Shown: piece by piece, positions 1 through 10,599 of the stretch | Position numbering within the stretch: the stretch's first letter is position 1 | Layout: every line of letters begins with the position of its first letter | DNA from: Thereva unica | Taxonomy: Eukaryota > Arthropoda > Insecta > Diptera > Therevidae | Assembly (NCBI GenBank): GCA_949987705.1 | Contig: OX465282.1 | Span: 8,544,501 to 8,608,500, forward strand | Reading direction: 5' to 3' | DNA: 64,000 bases | The notes under the pieces: model-generated | The model's database searches: none | What the model was told of the DNA's origin: nothing | The model's input: the letters and a program-made list of their open reading frames with translations, nothing else | Position numbers and translations under genes: made by a program

Positions 1-283
1 ATCGAGTTGTCAGTGTTTTGTATTGTTTGTAAAGTTAAGTCTGTTGAAATTTTCGAGGTACAGATTGTACCACTTCTCTTGTCCCTGATTTGTTTGATAT
101 TTTATATTGTGGAATGGTTTTTTAAAGGATTTTCAAGGGATGGGGTCTCGTATTTTTCTTATAGTAGTACACTGGTAGGCTCAGCAGATGCTATGAAAAA
201 TATTTCCGTAATTTTCAACAGATCAATTTTGGTGTTTCACTGTTTTGTATTATCGACCTGTGAAATTCGCAAATTTGTCAAGT

Positions 284-1364
284 CTTCTTCTTCTTTGATC
301 CATTAGCTGGCGGTCCGTGAGGGGCGATACCGCAACGGATACGATCCTTGAACTCGGTCTCGAACTCCATTCATGATTTGTTTTCATTCTCGACGATTTT
401 TGGCGACGACGTCTCGAGGCTCGATAACTGAAAATCGTTGATTCTTTAAGTCGCGCTCAATATTCTTTAGCCAGGTTTTCTTTGGTGCCGATAGCTGAAT
501 TCTCCAGCCTGCCGGACGGTCTGATCAGAGAAGTTTACATGGCAAGCGGTTTTCATCCATTCGGCAAACATGACCAATCCACCGTAGTCGCCGTTTTTGA
601 ATTTCTTCTTCGATCAGTGTCTGTTGATCGTATCTTTATCTAACTGTCCCGTTTTGAAGTCGATCGCGGAATGAGACACCGAGAATCTGCCGCAGGCATC
701 TTATTTGGTGGACCTCAAAATTGTTGACATCCGGCTTCAGCAGTGTCCACATTTCCGATCCACAAAGAAGAATCGGTAGAATAAATGTTCCATGTCGGCC
801 GAAACATTATTCCAGTACGTTTCTCGTTCCGATTTCATTTTGTGTCGAATATCTTTGCTCCATCGTCGGTTTTGCTCGAAATAGTCGTGTTTCAATCGTT
901 TCCGCTGATGGACGAGGTCCATACAGTTTTCTGAGGTCCATGACTGCGTTACAACTTCATTTTAGCACAATGGACACCGATCTTTGTTCTACATCGATAT
1001 CGTCCGTTATTGCGAACGCCGCGAATTTGTTCGATATTGCCATATGAAACTCTAGCCCAATGGTCGGGTTCCCGTGAGCACTTTCATTTTTTCTTGCCTT
1101 TTGGCGGGGCCGTGTCTTCGCTCTTTGTAAGGAGGCGTAAGCCTTTGTCGTTAGTTAATCCGTGTCTGAATTTGCCCATGGTTTCTTCCCAGCCAGTTCA
1201 TCTGCGGCCCGGATACGGTAGCATTATTTCGTAAGTAGGTTTTTTTTATATCCATGAGGTTTCTTGTCTAGTTTCTTCGTTGTCCCGATTTTGGTCAATT
1301 CGGCAGGTCGACCCCCTCCTCCTTTCACACCCTGGGTTTGAGATCAGGCGATGGCGGAGTTAAG
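284..1364 (-). mobile_element. Internally deleted, non-autonomous copy of the RTE-like LINE
   Basis: Read on the minus strand, this is a diverged copy of the full-length element at 35165-38452. It keeps the 5' end (near 1364) and the 3' end with its AAG-type tail (near 284). Homologous blocks run in order: 5' leader, part of the endonuclease region, the linker containing the DLVxQRKRxKH peptide, and the C-terminal domain to the stop. Three internal gaps relative to the intact copy remove about 35328-35947, 36016-36240 and 36615-37943, including the whole catalytic RT. Summing these gaps accounts for the 1.08-kb length. The flanks TTTGTCAAGT (274-283) and TTTTTCAAGT (1365-1374) look like a 10-bp target-site duplication with one mismatch. 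The reading frame is broken, so no protein is expected. It may have moved as an already deleted RNA, or the deletions may have come later. Confidence 0.85.
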
Positions 1365-1374
1365 TTTTTCAAGT

Positions 1375-1731
1375 AATCGATAAAATCTACCATTGAAATG
1401 AAAAAATGGTCTGGATGAGTAAATACAAAATCCTTAGCATTCTGAACCGATGCCATCCAGATTTCGGTATTTTTTCAAGAAAGCTTTTTAACCATTGCGG
1501 TCCAGCCGTTTTGGTTTGGTTGTTAAAGTTGTGCTTTTATTACATCTTTTCGACAAATTGGTAGTCAATTGATGATTTGCACTTCTTTCAGGAGGAAATC
1601 CTGCGTCTTCTAAAGCCAAGGGCAGGGTAATGTCCTAGAAGTGACAAAAAATAATGAATTAGGCCAGATAAGTAGGTATGTATTAATTTTTTATTTATAC
1701 TGCTAAGCATACAACTTTAAATCGAAGACCT
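1375..1731. other. Unassigned spacer
   Basis: AT-rich sequence between the deleted LINE and repeat family A. No ORF, RNA or repeat recognised. Confidence 0.5.
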
Positions 1732-2270
1732 TGTAACGAACCACAATTCGTTACTATCAATCCCTCTCCTAACAAAGCTTTAGGAAAATAAATATTCACC
1801 CAGCAGGCTGGGTGATTCTCCTTTGAAGGCTTCACTTCGAAGTTTTAAAGCTTCCTACGCCGACAAGCTTTCTAGCTATAAAATAAACCGCTTCACCAGG
1901 CCAAAATTCGTTCTTTAACCAGGCTCGATCCGGAGAGGTTAGCTTCCGGTCCTATACCGTGTCGTGGTGTATGATCCGGTACGGTTACACTATACACATT
2001 ACACACTATATATAGATAACCTCAGGAATGTTGCCGAGGCTTTGTCGTGGTGTACGATCCGAAAATGTGCCGAAGTAGCGATCCCTATACCGTGTCATGA
2101 TGTACGATCCGGTACGGTTAGACCGCAGACATAACACCTGCCGACCGCGTACCGACCGACTACCGAATACCTGAGGAGTGTTTCCTGGACTAGTGTCGTG
2201 GTGTACGATCCGACGTTGTTCTCGGCATTATTTCCTATACCAGTGTCGCGGTATAATTAGATACAAAACT
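1732..2270 (+). repeat. Dispersed repeat family A, copy 1 (LTR-like)
   Basis: It starts TGTAACGAACC and is colinear with the reverse complement of 17760-18239. Shared blocks include TAACGAACC, ATCCCTCTCC, TTTAAAGCTTCCTA and AACCGCTTCAC. Its distal half holds at least four degenerate copies of a motif close to GTGTCGTGGTGTACGATCCG (near 1956, 2044, 2090 and 2194), interspersed with TACCGAATACC-type words. The TG start and a TATATA stretch near 2008 would fit a solo LTR. No matching terminal CA, duplication or coding region was found, so the class is open. Confidence 0.6.
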
Positions 2271-4990
2271 GACCACATACCGAACACCGCATTACACACA
2301 TATCCTCGTAGACCGCACGAGTGATACCACTGACTCCCGCTTTCGCACATGTAGAATATCGTAATGAGCTGCTTAGAAAAAGCTTGTATCTAGAGATAAC
2401 CCGTAGTTTGTTACTTAGATATAACTATAAGAAACATCTAAACATGTATCCCGTATTTACTTAGATTTAAGAGTCCGAAATTGTTAGTGTATAAGGGTAT
2501 TTTGAATGAATAAAGAAATGTTATTTCGTAAGAAGGTGTTTGTTCTCACACGACTTGGACACTTGACAGCTCCCGACAACCCTTCCTTAAAAAGGAGGTT
2601 AGAGAACAATCGCACGAAACACCATTACAACCTTGTGTTAGCAGTTGATGGTTTTTATTTTCGTAGCGTCTTGTTAAGGTTCGAAAGAATATTCCGTAAA
2701 TTCGAGATATTTCGATGATTACTTTTTGTTTTTCATCCAGTTCTTCGAACGCAAGTGCTAAACTATATTCTGTCCGTCCAGCCGATACGACGCGGTACCA
2801 TGCTTGGTTTACTTGAGAGGCATTTATCTAGAAGGAACGCAAGAAACGATAAAGTAATTATTTTATTTAAAACAAGTTCTACTCACAGTAAGTTAGAAAA
2901 ACCATCCAAAAATCTGTTTTTGCTCGTCAAAAAATTTATAGTTGGATATAGTTGCCCCTAGAGCCTGTCTAACGAGACACAATTTTTAATTGCGAAGTAA
3001 ATAAAAACTATTCAATAAGAAAACGTAATAAACACTGTAATTTAAACTCTAATGCAAGGGTGGGCAACCTTTTTGTGGAATGGGCCGGAATAAATTTTAC
3101 GTTCTATCCGCGCAATTTTTATAGACTCGGACTTACACGAGGCAGTAGGTATATTTTAAATTTCCCAGTTCAAAAATAATGTCCGAGATAAATGAGGCGA
3201 GCCGAGATTGTAAATAAGTAGTGCAGGAACTATGATTTCTTCTTTCTGACTTCTTTTGCGGCAGTAAAATTTCCAACTCTAAATTAGGTAAGGTGAAATA
3301 CATACATTGTGGAGGCATATGTTTACGTAGTCAGAGGCAGTTTAATGCATATTAGAATCAAACTCTTGAAAAAGCTCTTCATTGGTAGTATTTATTTATC
3401 TTCCCAGTTTTTCCCAGGTGAGGCTACTAGGCTTACGCTAAACTTCATATTAGCCTATGCTCTCTCATAGGATGGTTATCAGCGGCCACCACTAGGAAGA
3501 TATGGTCGCACTTCCACCTGCCCAGAATATTTACCTGCACGTTTCATGTTTTCATATATACCACCTGTTATTCCCCTATTCCGCTGATGACTGGCTACTG
3601 AACCACATAGTTACTCAGTGCCAATATCCACTGACTAATCTGAGTCCGATAAAACCACCTTTTCGTTTATTAGTCACTAATAATAATAAAAACGTAAAGT
3701 ACTTATAAACTGCTACATTACCGCACAAAAATGAAGCATTCAAGAAATTTATTAACACATTTTCCTGGTTTGATTTTAAAATTAACGCAAAATTGAAAAG
3801 TAAATTATGTCGAAAAGCTCTGAATCACTTCCACCCAAAAAAAATTTCCCATGAATGAAGCTTTCTCATGAGATGTTTTAAGGGAAACTTGTCCAATAAA
3901 ACCAGTTAACAGCTCACGGTAAAGGTAAAACCAAGTTAATGGATCAATTGATGGAGTTTAAGCAACAATTTACCATCCTCACAAAGAACATGTTTACCCA
4001 AGTTTTGCTGGGCTGAACTTCTATGAGGTACGGGATAAGATCATCACTTAGCACAGATCCGATACTTTTCTCTTTGTATGATGATTTGTTGACACTAAAC
4101 ACTTTGCACTGAATTGCTTACAATTTGGACAATTTTTGGCTCTTTTCAAGTCGGCCTCTAATTGATAGGTGAAACATTAACGCTAGCCTTTCTGGTGGCC
4201 AAACACACATGACTTCATTCATCCAGATGGTGTTAAAAATTCGTTCACACGGGACTAGAAATATGTTTTCGATGTTGTAAAAATTCTTTAGAAGTGATGC
4301 ACAGTCAGATTTTCTTTTTGGAATCTGCCAATTTTATTTAAGGTATATAAAAATATTATGCTGAGAACCAAAATTTAGTAGGGGTATTTTATGGAGATTG
4401 GTATTTGTTGGTCACCTGAAGTCATTCAACTTTTGTCGATGTATCCTAAACTTTGCTAGCTTTAAAGGCAGTCTAGAAAGGCTTTGTGACGGGAGTTAAC
4501 ACAATAGTGGTGGGAAAGATATTTATGCCTTTCTCGCAAACGGGGACCCAAAGTCGGCGTTATTTTATCTTTATACTTTTCAGGTAACAGTTACTCTGAA
4601 AGTGAAGATTAAGAAATGTAGTGACTTTAGATAGAGCATACTCTGCAGAGAAAATCGACCGAGTCTACTAAGAGACGATAGGCCCATAGACTATCTAGGG
4701 CATACCTTCATCGTTTCAACCAGAACGATTCACCATTTTTCCCAGAATGTTTGCATAGTAAAGGGGCGGCGGAGAATGTATTATTTAAATGCCTCAGCTT
4801 TCGGGGCATAGGGCTGTCGTGGAAATAGTGGACGGGGTACAACTAAAACCGGAGAAGATCCTGCACCAAATGGTGAGATCGGAGGGTGTATGAAGAATTT
4901 ATTGTGGGAAAGGCGTTGATGGCATGAGCCGTTCAAGCGAAGAGAAAGAGACCTTAGAAGATGGCTGGGCTAGCGGCGCCTTTTAAGGCT
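2271..4990. other. Unassigned AT-rich stretch
   Basis: About 2.7 kb with no credible coding gene. Short ORFs of 61-70 codons at 2506-2961, 3133-3318 and 3502-3708 show no domain signature. The only recognisable item is a possible hAT-type terminus at 3055. Confidence 0.4.
3055..3095 (+). mobile_element. Possible terminus of a degraded hAT element
   Basis: The sequence starting CAAGGGTGGGCAACC and running into GGGCCGG resembles the common hAT-type CA(R)GGGTGGGCAA end. No partner end or 8-bp duplication was found nearby, so this is a weak call from a terminal motif only. Confidence 0.3.
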
Positions 4991-5030
4991 AGGCTGGAGA
5001 CAAGAACCTTTCGACAGAATGCTGTGCTCC

Positions 5031-5505
5031 TTTTTTTTATGTGATAGACTAGAGGCTTAGGGGAAGCCCCTTTGTACTGTTCGACAATCTATATTTTTTT
5101 ATATAGAATGTCGAACAGCAGCTCTAGCCGGAAGATAGAGAGTAGAAAGAGATAGAAGTAGGAAGGAGCTGCCACAGCCTAGCCGCAATATTTTACTATA
5201 ACCATTTCGCGACTCTGTCATCGGGGCATTTTGAGAAACAGCTCGCTGGAGTGTTATGCCTCCTGAAACGAGTTGAATCTCATGAGCCAACCGATGACAT
5301 GCGCTTGGTGGAGCGGGGAAGGACTAACGAAGGCTATGACAGGGGGATCAGGAATGTAAAGAGGGGAGAAGAAAGAAGGAAAGTTATGTGGGTGGGAAAG
5401 TGGAAAAGGCAAGGGACCGTGGGGCTGGCCGGGATTCAAACCCGGGACCTCTGGGATAGCAGTCAGGCGCCTTACCCCTTGACTACCGAGGCCCCCCCGA
5501 CGCAC
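5031..5505 (-). mobile_element. tRNA-derived SINE-like element
   Basis: On the minus strand the element opens with a tRNA-like head (about 5500 down to 5421). A box-A-like TAGTCAAGGGG lies near 5475-5485, and a box-B-like GGGTTTGAATCCC (5431-5443) forms a clean T-arm with CCGGG/CCCGG. The D-arm can pair. The anticodon arm and acceptor stem are imperfect, which argues against a functional tRNA. A body of about 390 bp follows and ends in an A-rich run (5031-5042 on the complement). The body contains a strong hairpin (5077-5118). A related piece of the body occurs at 33565-33680. The 83-codon frame over the head is a by-product of GC-rich sequence. Confidence 0.65.
5077..5118. repeat. Near-perfect 18-bp inverted repeat (hairpin)
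   Basis: The arms CTGTTCGACAATCTATAT (5077-5094) and ATATAGAATGTCGAACAG (5101-5118) are reverse complements with a single mismatch, separated by six T. It lies inside the SINE-like body, near its 3' part. Confidence 0.9.
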
Positions 5506-5989
5506 CTACGACCATTTATAAGCAGTGAATTGAAAAGCCAGATTCTTCGAAGTCAGTTTTAGCATCTGATCCTGATCAGTATATGAGGCCAGGTTAGCAT
5601 TTTCGAGGGACCCTTGAAAGAAAGGGTTACGATGGTGACGGTAGGTCGAAGTAATGCCTTTAAGGCTCCTACTGTTCTGGACTAAAAGAGTGTGTGAGTT
5701 TAGGAATCTCTACTACCGTCCAATTGCATACCCTCAGCGGTGTTTCCTGTCTTAGCTATGGTCCCATGGGTCTTATAGGCGACACCTTCCCATAGCCTAA
5801 AACTGATTTAGGATTTATATCCCAAAACTACCTGGGAGCAGGGAAGCCATGATGAAGGAAACTCAATGTTCTTCTTGTTGTAGCCTCGCAATATCACAAT
5901 AAGTGATCCACTTTTCCAGCTCTGTTTTTTTGGCTCCCACCTTTTGATATTTGAATGAATCTATATCGATTGGCTTTGTTAATTTCAAT

Positions 5990-6560
5990 TAATCTTTTAG
6001 GTTGACAGACGCCTTGGCAATTCAGCCAGCTACCAAGACATATCCAGTCGACCCAATTCTTGATGGTCGATCTTGCATGTCGGCTATCTAAAATTCATAA
6101 AACCAGCAACTGATGAGCTTTGCTTACTCTAGCCATGACATTGGCAATTTCATTGCCGATGTGGCCCTCGTGACCTTTTATCCTTATCATCGTATCATTG
6201 TTCCTCCTGCTGAGCGATTTCAGAGCTAGGACATAATCCTTGACAGACTTTTATGACACCCTGTAAGATTTAAGGGCAAACAGGGTGGCTCTATTAATAA
6301 AAGCCTGGTCACACACCTGAATAGCAAGTAGCTTAGTTTAAAACACAAAGGGGGTGTTGCCAAGAATCATGGATATTTTCCGCCTTGGGCTATATGGTGC
6401 CAACCCTACCCAAAACATTTGCCTCGGTTTAAGGTCCCAGGTTTTGCGTACAAATTGACGATAGGCATGGAGAGATGTGAGCGCTAATCGCTCAATTTTG
6501 GGTTTCTAGGAGAGTTTTGGATCCAACCATTGATGGCTACAAAAGTAGACTCTTTTGAGA
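5990..6560 (-). pseudogene. LINE fragment: RNase H domain relic (R1/I/Jockey type)
   Basis: The minus-strand translation around 6180-6120 reads KGHEGHIGNEIANVMAR. This corresponds to the VPGHEGxxGNExADxxAR block of LINE RNase H domains. Upstream on the same strand, with a stop in between, are an ALKSYRVS segment and an LxLKSLSRRNN segment matching the helices that normally precede that block. An LGNTPFVF segment near 6350 matches the usual acceptance site before the AEVxAI helix. Stops and frame changes show it is dead. Flanks to about 6700 may belong to the same element but are too decayed to assign. Confidence 0.75.
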
Positions 6561-7144
6561 CGGACATTATTGCACTATCTGGGGACGGACCATTCAAATT
6601 TAGCTTGCTTTTAGTAATTTCTCATGGGCTAATACCTATGCTCTTGCTCCGAAATCAGAGATGCACATACCATAGCGAGATGCTGCCATCATGACCGCCG
6701 GTGATAGTTACTACGATGTCATCTGCATAGATGTGCCTCGATTAGAATTGAGATTCCTCACACGGTGCCATATTCATGGCAAGTAAAGCCGATTTTATAG
6801 ATGAGATAGGAAAGGGAACGGAAGAAACTATCGAATAAAGCCGGTTTTACTCAACACACTTATCGTGGTTTAAGTTCGACCACCACGTAAGTTTGGAAGT
6901 TTTGACATTTTGTTGCCGTTTGCTAGAGAATCGGAAGATGGGTTGTTTCAGCCAATCAGAAAAAAGCAACGACCAATATAAGTGCAGATGTGTACACAAA
7001 TTATAAAATTTTATGTAACATTATGTAGTTTTTCACTCTCCTGTAAATTTGCTATATTTGACTTACATGGTGTTCCAACTAAAGTATAACGACGCTAAAG
7101 TGTGACCTGGCTCATTGACCATACAAGAGGCATGTGCCTGGAAT

Positions 7145-7460
7145 CTGATCGACTAATAGGATACAAAAGTTCCGCTTAGGCTAGGTATTCACACATAGAA
7201 ATTCACTTGACTCAAGAGGCACAACTCTCCGACTAGGCTGTCTCCTACAGTTGCTTCCGCTTCTATTGAGGAATAAATTTGGCGAAATCAAACTCCCGTT
7301 ACAAACATTTTTGTTTTGATATTTTTTTTCATCGGTGAGCTTCGTGCAAATTTCTTCTCTTTGTTGTAAACTCTTACAACATTCAGGAATTCAAACGCAA
7401 ACTCCATTGCCCCTCCTACAGCACCCTCCAGAATCTTATTAACGAACCTGTCCTCTATTC
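7145..7460. repeat. Dispersed repeat family B, copy 1
   Basis: It shares blocks in the same order with 34555-34745: AATAGGAYACRAAAGTTCCG, CTTAGGYTRGGT, a TTCAC-CTAGAA-like block, and a CTCTTACARCATYCARGA block followed by CCTCCAGA. On the minus strand the last block reads LEGAVGGAMEFAFEFLNVVR here and a similar peptide (LAFQLLDAVR) in the other copy. It may therefore derive from a coding element. The family is unidentified. Confidence 0.5.
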
Positions 7461-8479
7461 CTTCTATTGAATCAAGCTTACTAGACATTTCACCGTGACG
7501 ATTACGACATGACGGAGAAGTACTACAAAGGGTGAATCCTACACTGCAAACCCAAAGCGCATTTCGCGTGTAAAATCGTGTAGTCACTTTAACATTGTGT
7601 TAATTTAACACGCGAAAAGTGTGTAAATTTAAAACACTTAATGCTTATATTTTAAACACACGAAATATGTATAGAAGTTTTCAAACGCCGTGACACAAAT
7701 AATTTGAAGGGTTCTGCGCACCTCGTTGCCCAATTTCATAAATTTTGTTCTATCATTTCCCCTCTTTTAACTTAAAAAGGCAACAAACGCAGAAAAAACT
7801 CAACAAAATAATTTGGGAAGGGATGCGCGCATGCCGGATGAATAAAGTTAAGTAATCTTTATATGTATTGAGCAGAGCTTTTAAATACATGTAAAACTCA
7901 TGCTCAGCAAAGGCAGTTTATCCATCGTAATAAGCATAATTTTACTATAATTATGCTAAATATTTCTCATCCCTAAATTTAAAATAAATTAAAAGAATTG
8001 CTGGAAAAATTTCTTTTAAAGATATGAGCATTTTCATTCATATATTGAGAGTTCTCCGCAGCCGCAAGCAACACAACCTCCCCAACCAGAAGCGCGCTTG
8101 CGACTGGCGGAAAATGTCAAAAATCTAGTAATCAAAGTGATAAAAACACAAATATCGTATTTTTTAGTAGAAATTACTACAAATTATTTCTGTGGCATAT
8201 GTGTAAAATATAAAAACCTTAAAATAAAAAAATATATAAAAACGGGTGTTTTTCAGCCATAATTTGTAAATTTTTTAAATAATCATTGAAGTCCCAGAAA
8301 GATACACCTCCCGGTAGCAATACGCAGTCGCGACTGATTACATGGCAACAAGTGATTTGATAGGAGGAGTTAACTGAAGCTTTTGTCTGAACTTTTAAAC
8401 ATTTTCAAGAGCTTAGCTGGGGAACATGCGCGGGATGTCACGAGGTTTGAAAACAACTATATCACTATGAAGCTTTTGT
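7461..8479. other. Unassigned AT-rich stretch
   Basis: No gene recognised. A 99-codon minus-strand frame over 7288-7587 overlaps repeat family B and has no known domain. Confidence 0.4.
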
Positions 8480-8700
8480 GCGCAAAGCTTTTTTAGCCTC
8501 TTTTTGCACTAAACCGAGTCGAACGATTTCTCATAGTTTATGAAAGCAAGATAAAGGGGGATCGAAATTCAGTAGACTGGTCCACATGAGCGACCCTTGC
8601 TGAATCCGGCCTGCTGCCTCCTAAGCGTTCGTTCTACTGCCCCTCTTATCCTAGATAATTCAAATTATTCGGTAAGGAGCTAAATTGGCTTATCTTGCTC
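8480..8700 (-). pseudogene. LINE reverse transcriptase relic (finger to motif A)
   Basis: The minus strand encodes a QQAGFSKGRSC block around 8620. This matches the conserved EQAGFRxGRSCxDQ segment of LINE reverse transcriptases. In another frame, about 60-90 bases further on, comes LAFxNYEKSFDSV, matching the motif A region (AFxDYxKAFDSV). The motif A first aspartate position reads N. Frame shifts between the blocks show it is not coding. Clade uncertain (RTE/BovB or related). Confidence 0.65.
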
Positions 8701-8916
8701 CTTTTATTTGGGGTTCTTGCTTAGAATGCACTATTTAAAGAGATAAAAATCGATATTAGTCTGGAGGTTGTACGCTCTTTAAGGATTGCAGTTAGAATTG
8801 CAGTTTTTAAAATTGTTGCCGTTCCGCGTTAGGTAAGAATAATAAAACTTTACTTGAAGAATACAAATTAGAAGACGAATAATGAATTCTGTTTCCTACT
8901 AAAAATGTAATGATAT

Positions 8917-10599
8917 AGTCCATTCAAAACGCGCGTTATGGTGTTCCAAAATAACACCGTTAAGAAAATCGAACCCTTTATGTTTTTGGGGTCGCTGATC
9001 ACGAAAATCGAGGTCCCGCGGTCCTAAAATTAGGGCGTCACCCCTAAAAATGCAAAAAACACCCCTTTTTAGGGGGTTTTCGCGATTATTTCAGTAATAA
9101 TGAAAACTAATGCGATGAAATGCACTTTTTTTAATATTCATTTGCGAAGGTGGTTGATTTATACTAAATTAAGGCGAACTTAATGGTAAGGGGTAGTCCT
9201 AAAGGGTTGAAAGTACCCCTAAATTGGCGAAAAATGGCAAAAATTGTAAAAAAAAATGTTCCCAAGTTTTTGCTTCAAATTCGATTGTGGGCGTACTGTC
9301 AGGTAAAAATAAATTATTTTCAAACCTTAAGGGGTTAAAACTACCCCTACTGTAATAAAAACAACTTAATATAAAAAAATTGCAAAGGGACGTGGGCGAA
9401 GATGGGTGACGGCGGTAGGCTGAGGTTCGCTGTATTTCCCACAGCCGCGGGCTTCATCCCTTTTCCGCCCCCCCTGCTGCCCTCCTATGTCCGACCCCCC
9501 CCCCACCCTACGTGTGCCCCTCCTGCGCCTACCCCCTATATCGGTCACCTACATCCCTTCTGCCTCTACCCGCCCTTCGCCGCCTGCAACCTTCCACCAT
9601 CTGCGCCCATCCGTCATACGCCGACCGACACTACCTCCCTCCACCTGCCCTCCCGCCACATGCCTACCGCGGCACAATCTCTTATGTCCGCCCTACCCGC
9701 CGCACGACCGCTACAGCTCGCCCTGGACCTATATTTGCAATTACAAGTTGAGAATTATATAATACCCGGGGATTTTACGTAATAACCAGATTTATCACAT
9801 CGTAACATACACACATGTGCATATATCAATTTATATTTTCTAATAAAAAGAATTTTTATTCAAACAATTCATTAAAAAAATTTAAATTGCAATCTACCAA
9901 AAGAAATTTTTTTTTTTTTCAATTTACCCCTAAAGTTTAACTCCTTCAAGACGGTTAAAAATTTTCCAAATGTTTTAATAATATTTCATCAAATATAAAA
10001 TTTTAATGCAAAACAATAAATTTCAATTTGTTCCAATTACAATTTTAATGTGGGGGTAGTTTTACCCCCTTAAGAGTTGAAAAAATTAATTTGCTGATAA
10101 TACCTTTTGAACCAAATTTCAAACAAAAAGTTAAGTTTAAGTTATTTTTATTATATTGTAGTAGGGGTAGTTTTAACCCCTTAAGGGTTGAAATTAATTT
10201 ATTTTTGCCTGACAGTACGCCCACCAATCGAATTTGAAGCATAAACTTGAAAAAAAAAATGTTTACAATTTTTGCCATTTTTGGCCGATTTAGGGGTAGT
10301 TTCAACCCTTTAGGACTACCCGTTACCATAAAGTTCGCCTTAATTTAGTATAAATCAACCACCTTCGCAAATAAATATTAAGAAAAGTGCATTTCATCGC
10401 ATTAGTTTTCATTATTACTGAAATAATCGCGAAACCCCCCTAAAAAGGGGTGTTTTTTGCATTTTTAGGGGTGACGCCCTAATTTTAGGACCGCGGGACC
10501 TCGATTTTCGTGATCAGCGACCCCAAAAACCTTTAGGGTTCGATTTTCTTAACGGTGTTATTTTGGAACACCCCCCCCCCCCCGCGTTTTGAATGGACT
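8917..10599. mobile_element. Long inverted-repeat (foldback-like) element
   Basis: The left arm (8917-about 9370) and right arm (about 10130-10599) are colinear reverse complements over about 450 bp. They share GTCCATTCAAAACGCG, GTGTTCCAAAATAACACCG, GTCGCTGATCACGAAAATCG and many further blocks. Each end abuts a TA (8916-8917 and 10599-10600), which would fit a TA target as in Tc1/mariner-like elements. AGT-type ends with long arms also occur in other classes. Inside the arms a motif like GGGGTAGTTTTAACCCCTTA recurs in both orientations (near 9190, 9330, 10050, 10160 and 10290). A run of C at about 10570-10583 interrupts the right arm. There is no transposase ORF, so the element is non-autonomous. 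Confidence 0.85.
9420..9725. other. C-rich pyrimidine tract in the core of the inverted-repeat element
   Basis: About 300 bases strongly rich in C and T on the plus strand, unlike the AT-rich surroundings. It gives three overlapping plus-strand open frames (126, 91 and 79 codons) simply because stop codons are rare in such sequence. The predicted proline-rich peptides have no domain, and I do not call them genes. Confidence 0.7.

Noticed and set aside
5421..5500. A functional tRNA gene on the minus strand
   Set aside because: The T-arm and box B are good, but the anticodon arm and acceptor stem do not pair properly, and the head is fused to a SINE-like body.
9402..9782. 126-codon proline-rich frame (and two overlapping frames)
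   Set aside because: All three frames are open because the segment is C-rich. No domain, and it lies within a non-autonomous inverted-repeat element.
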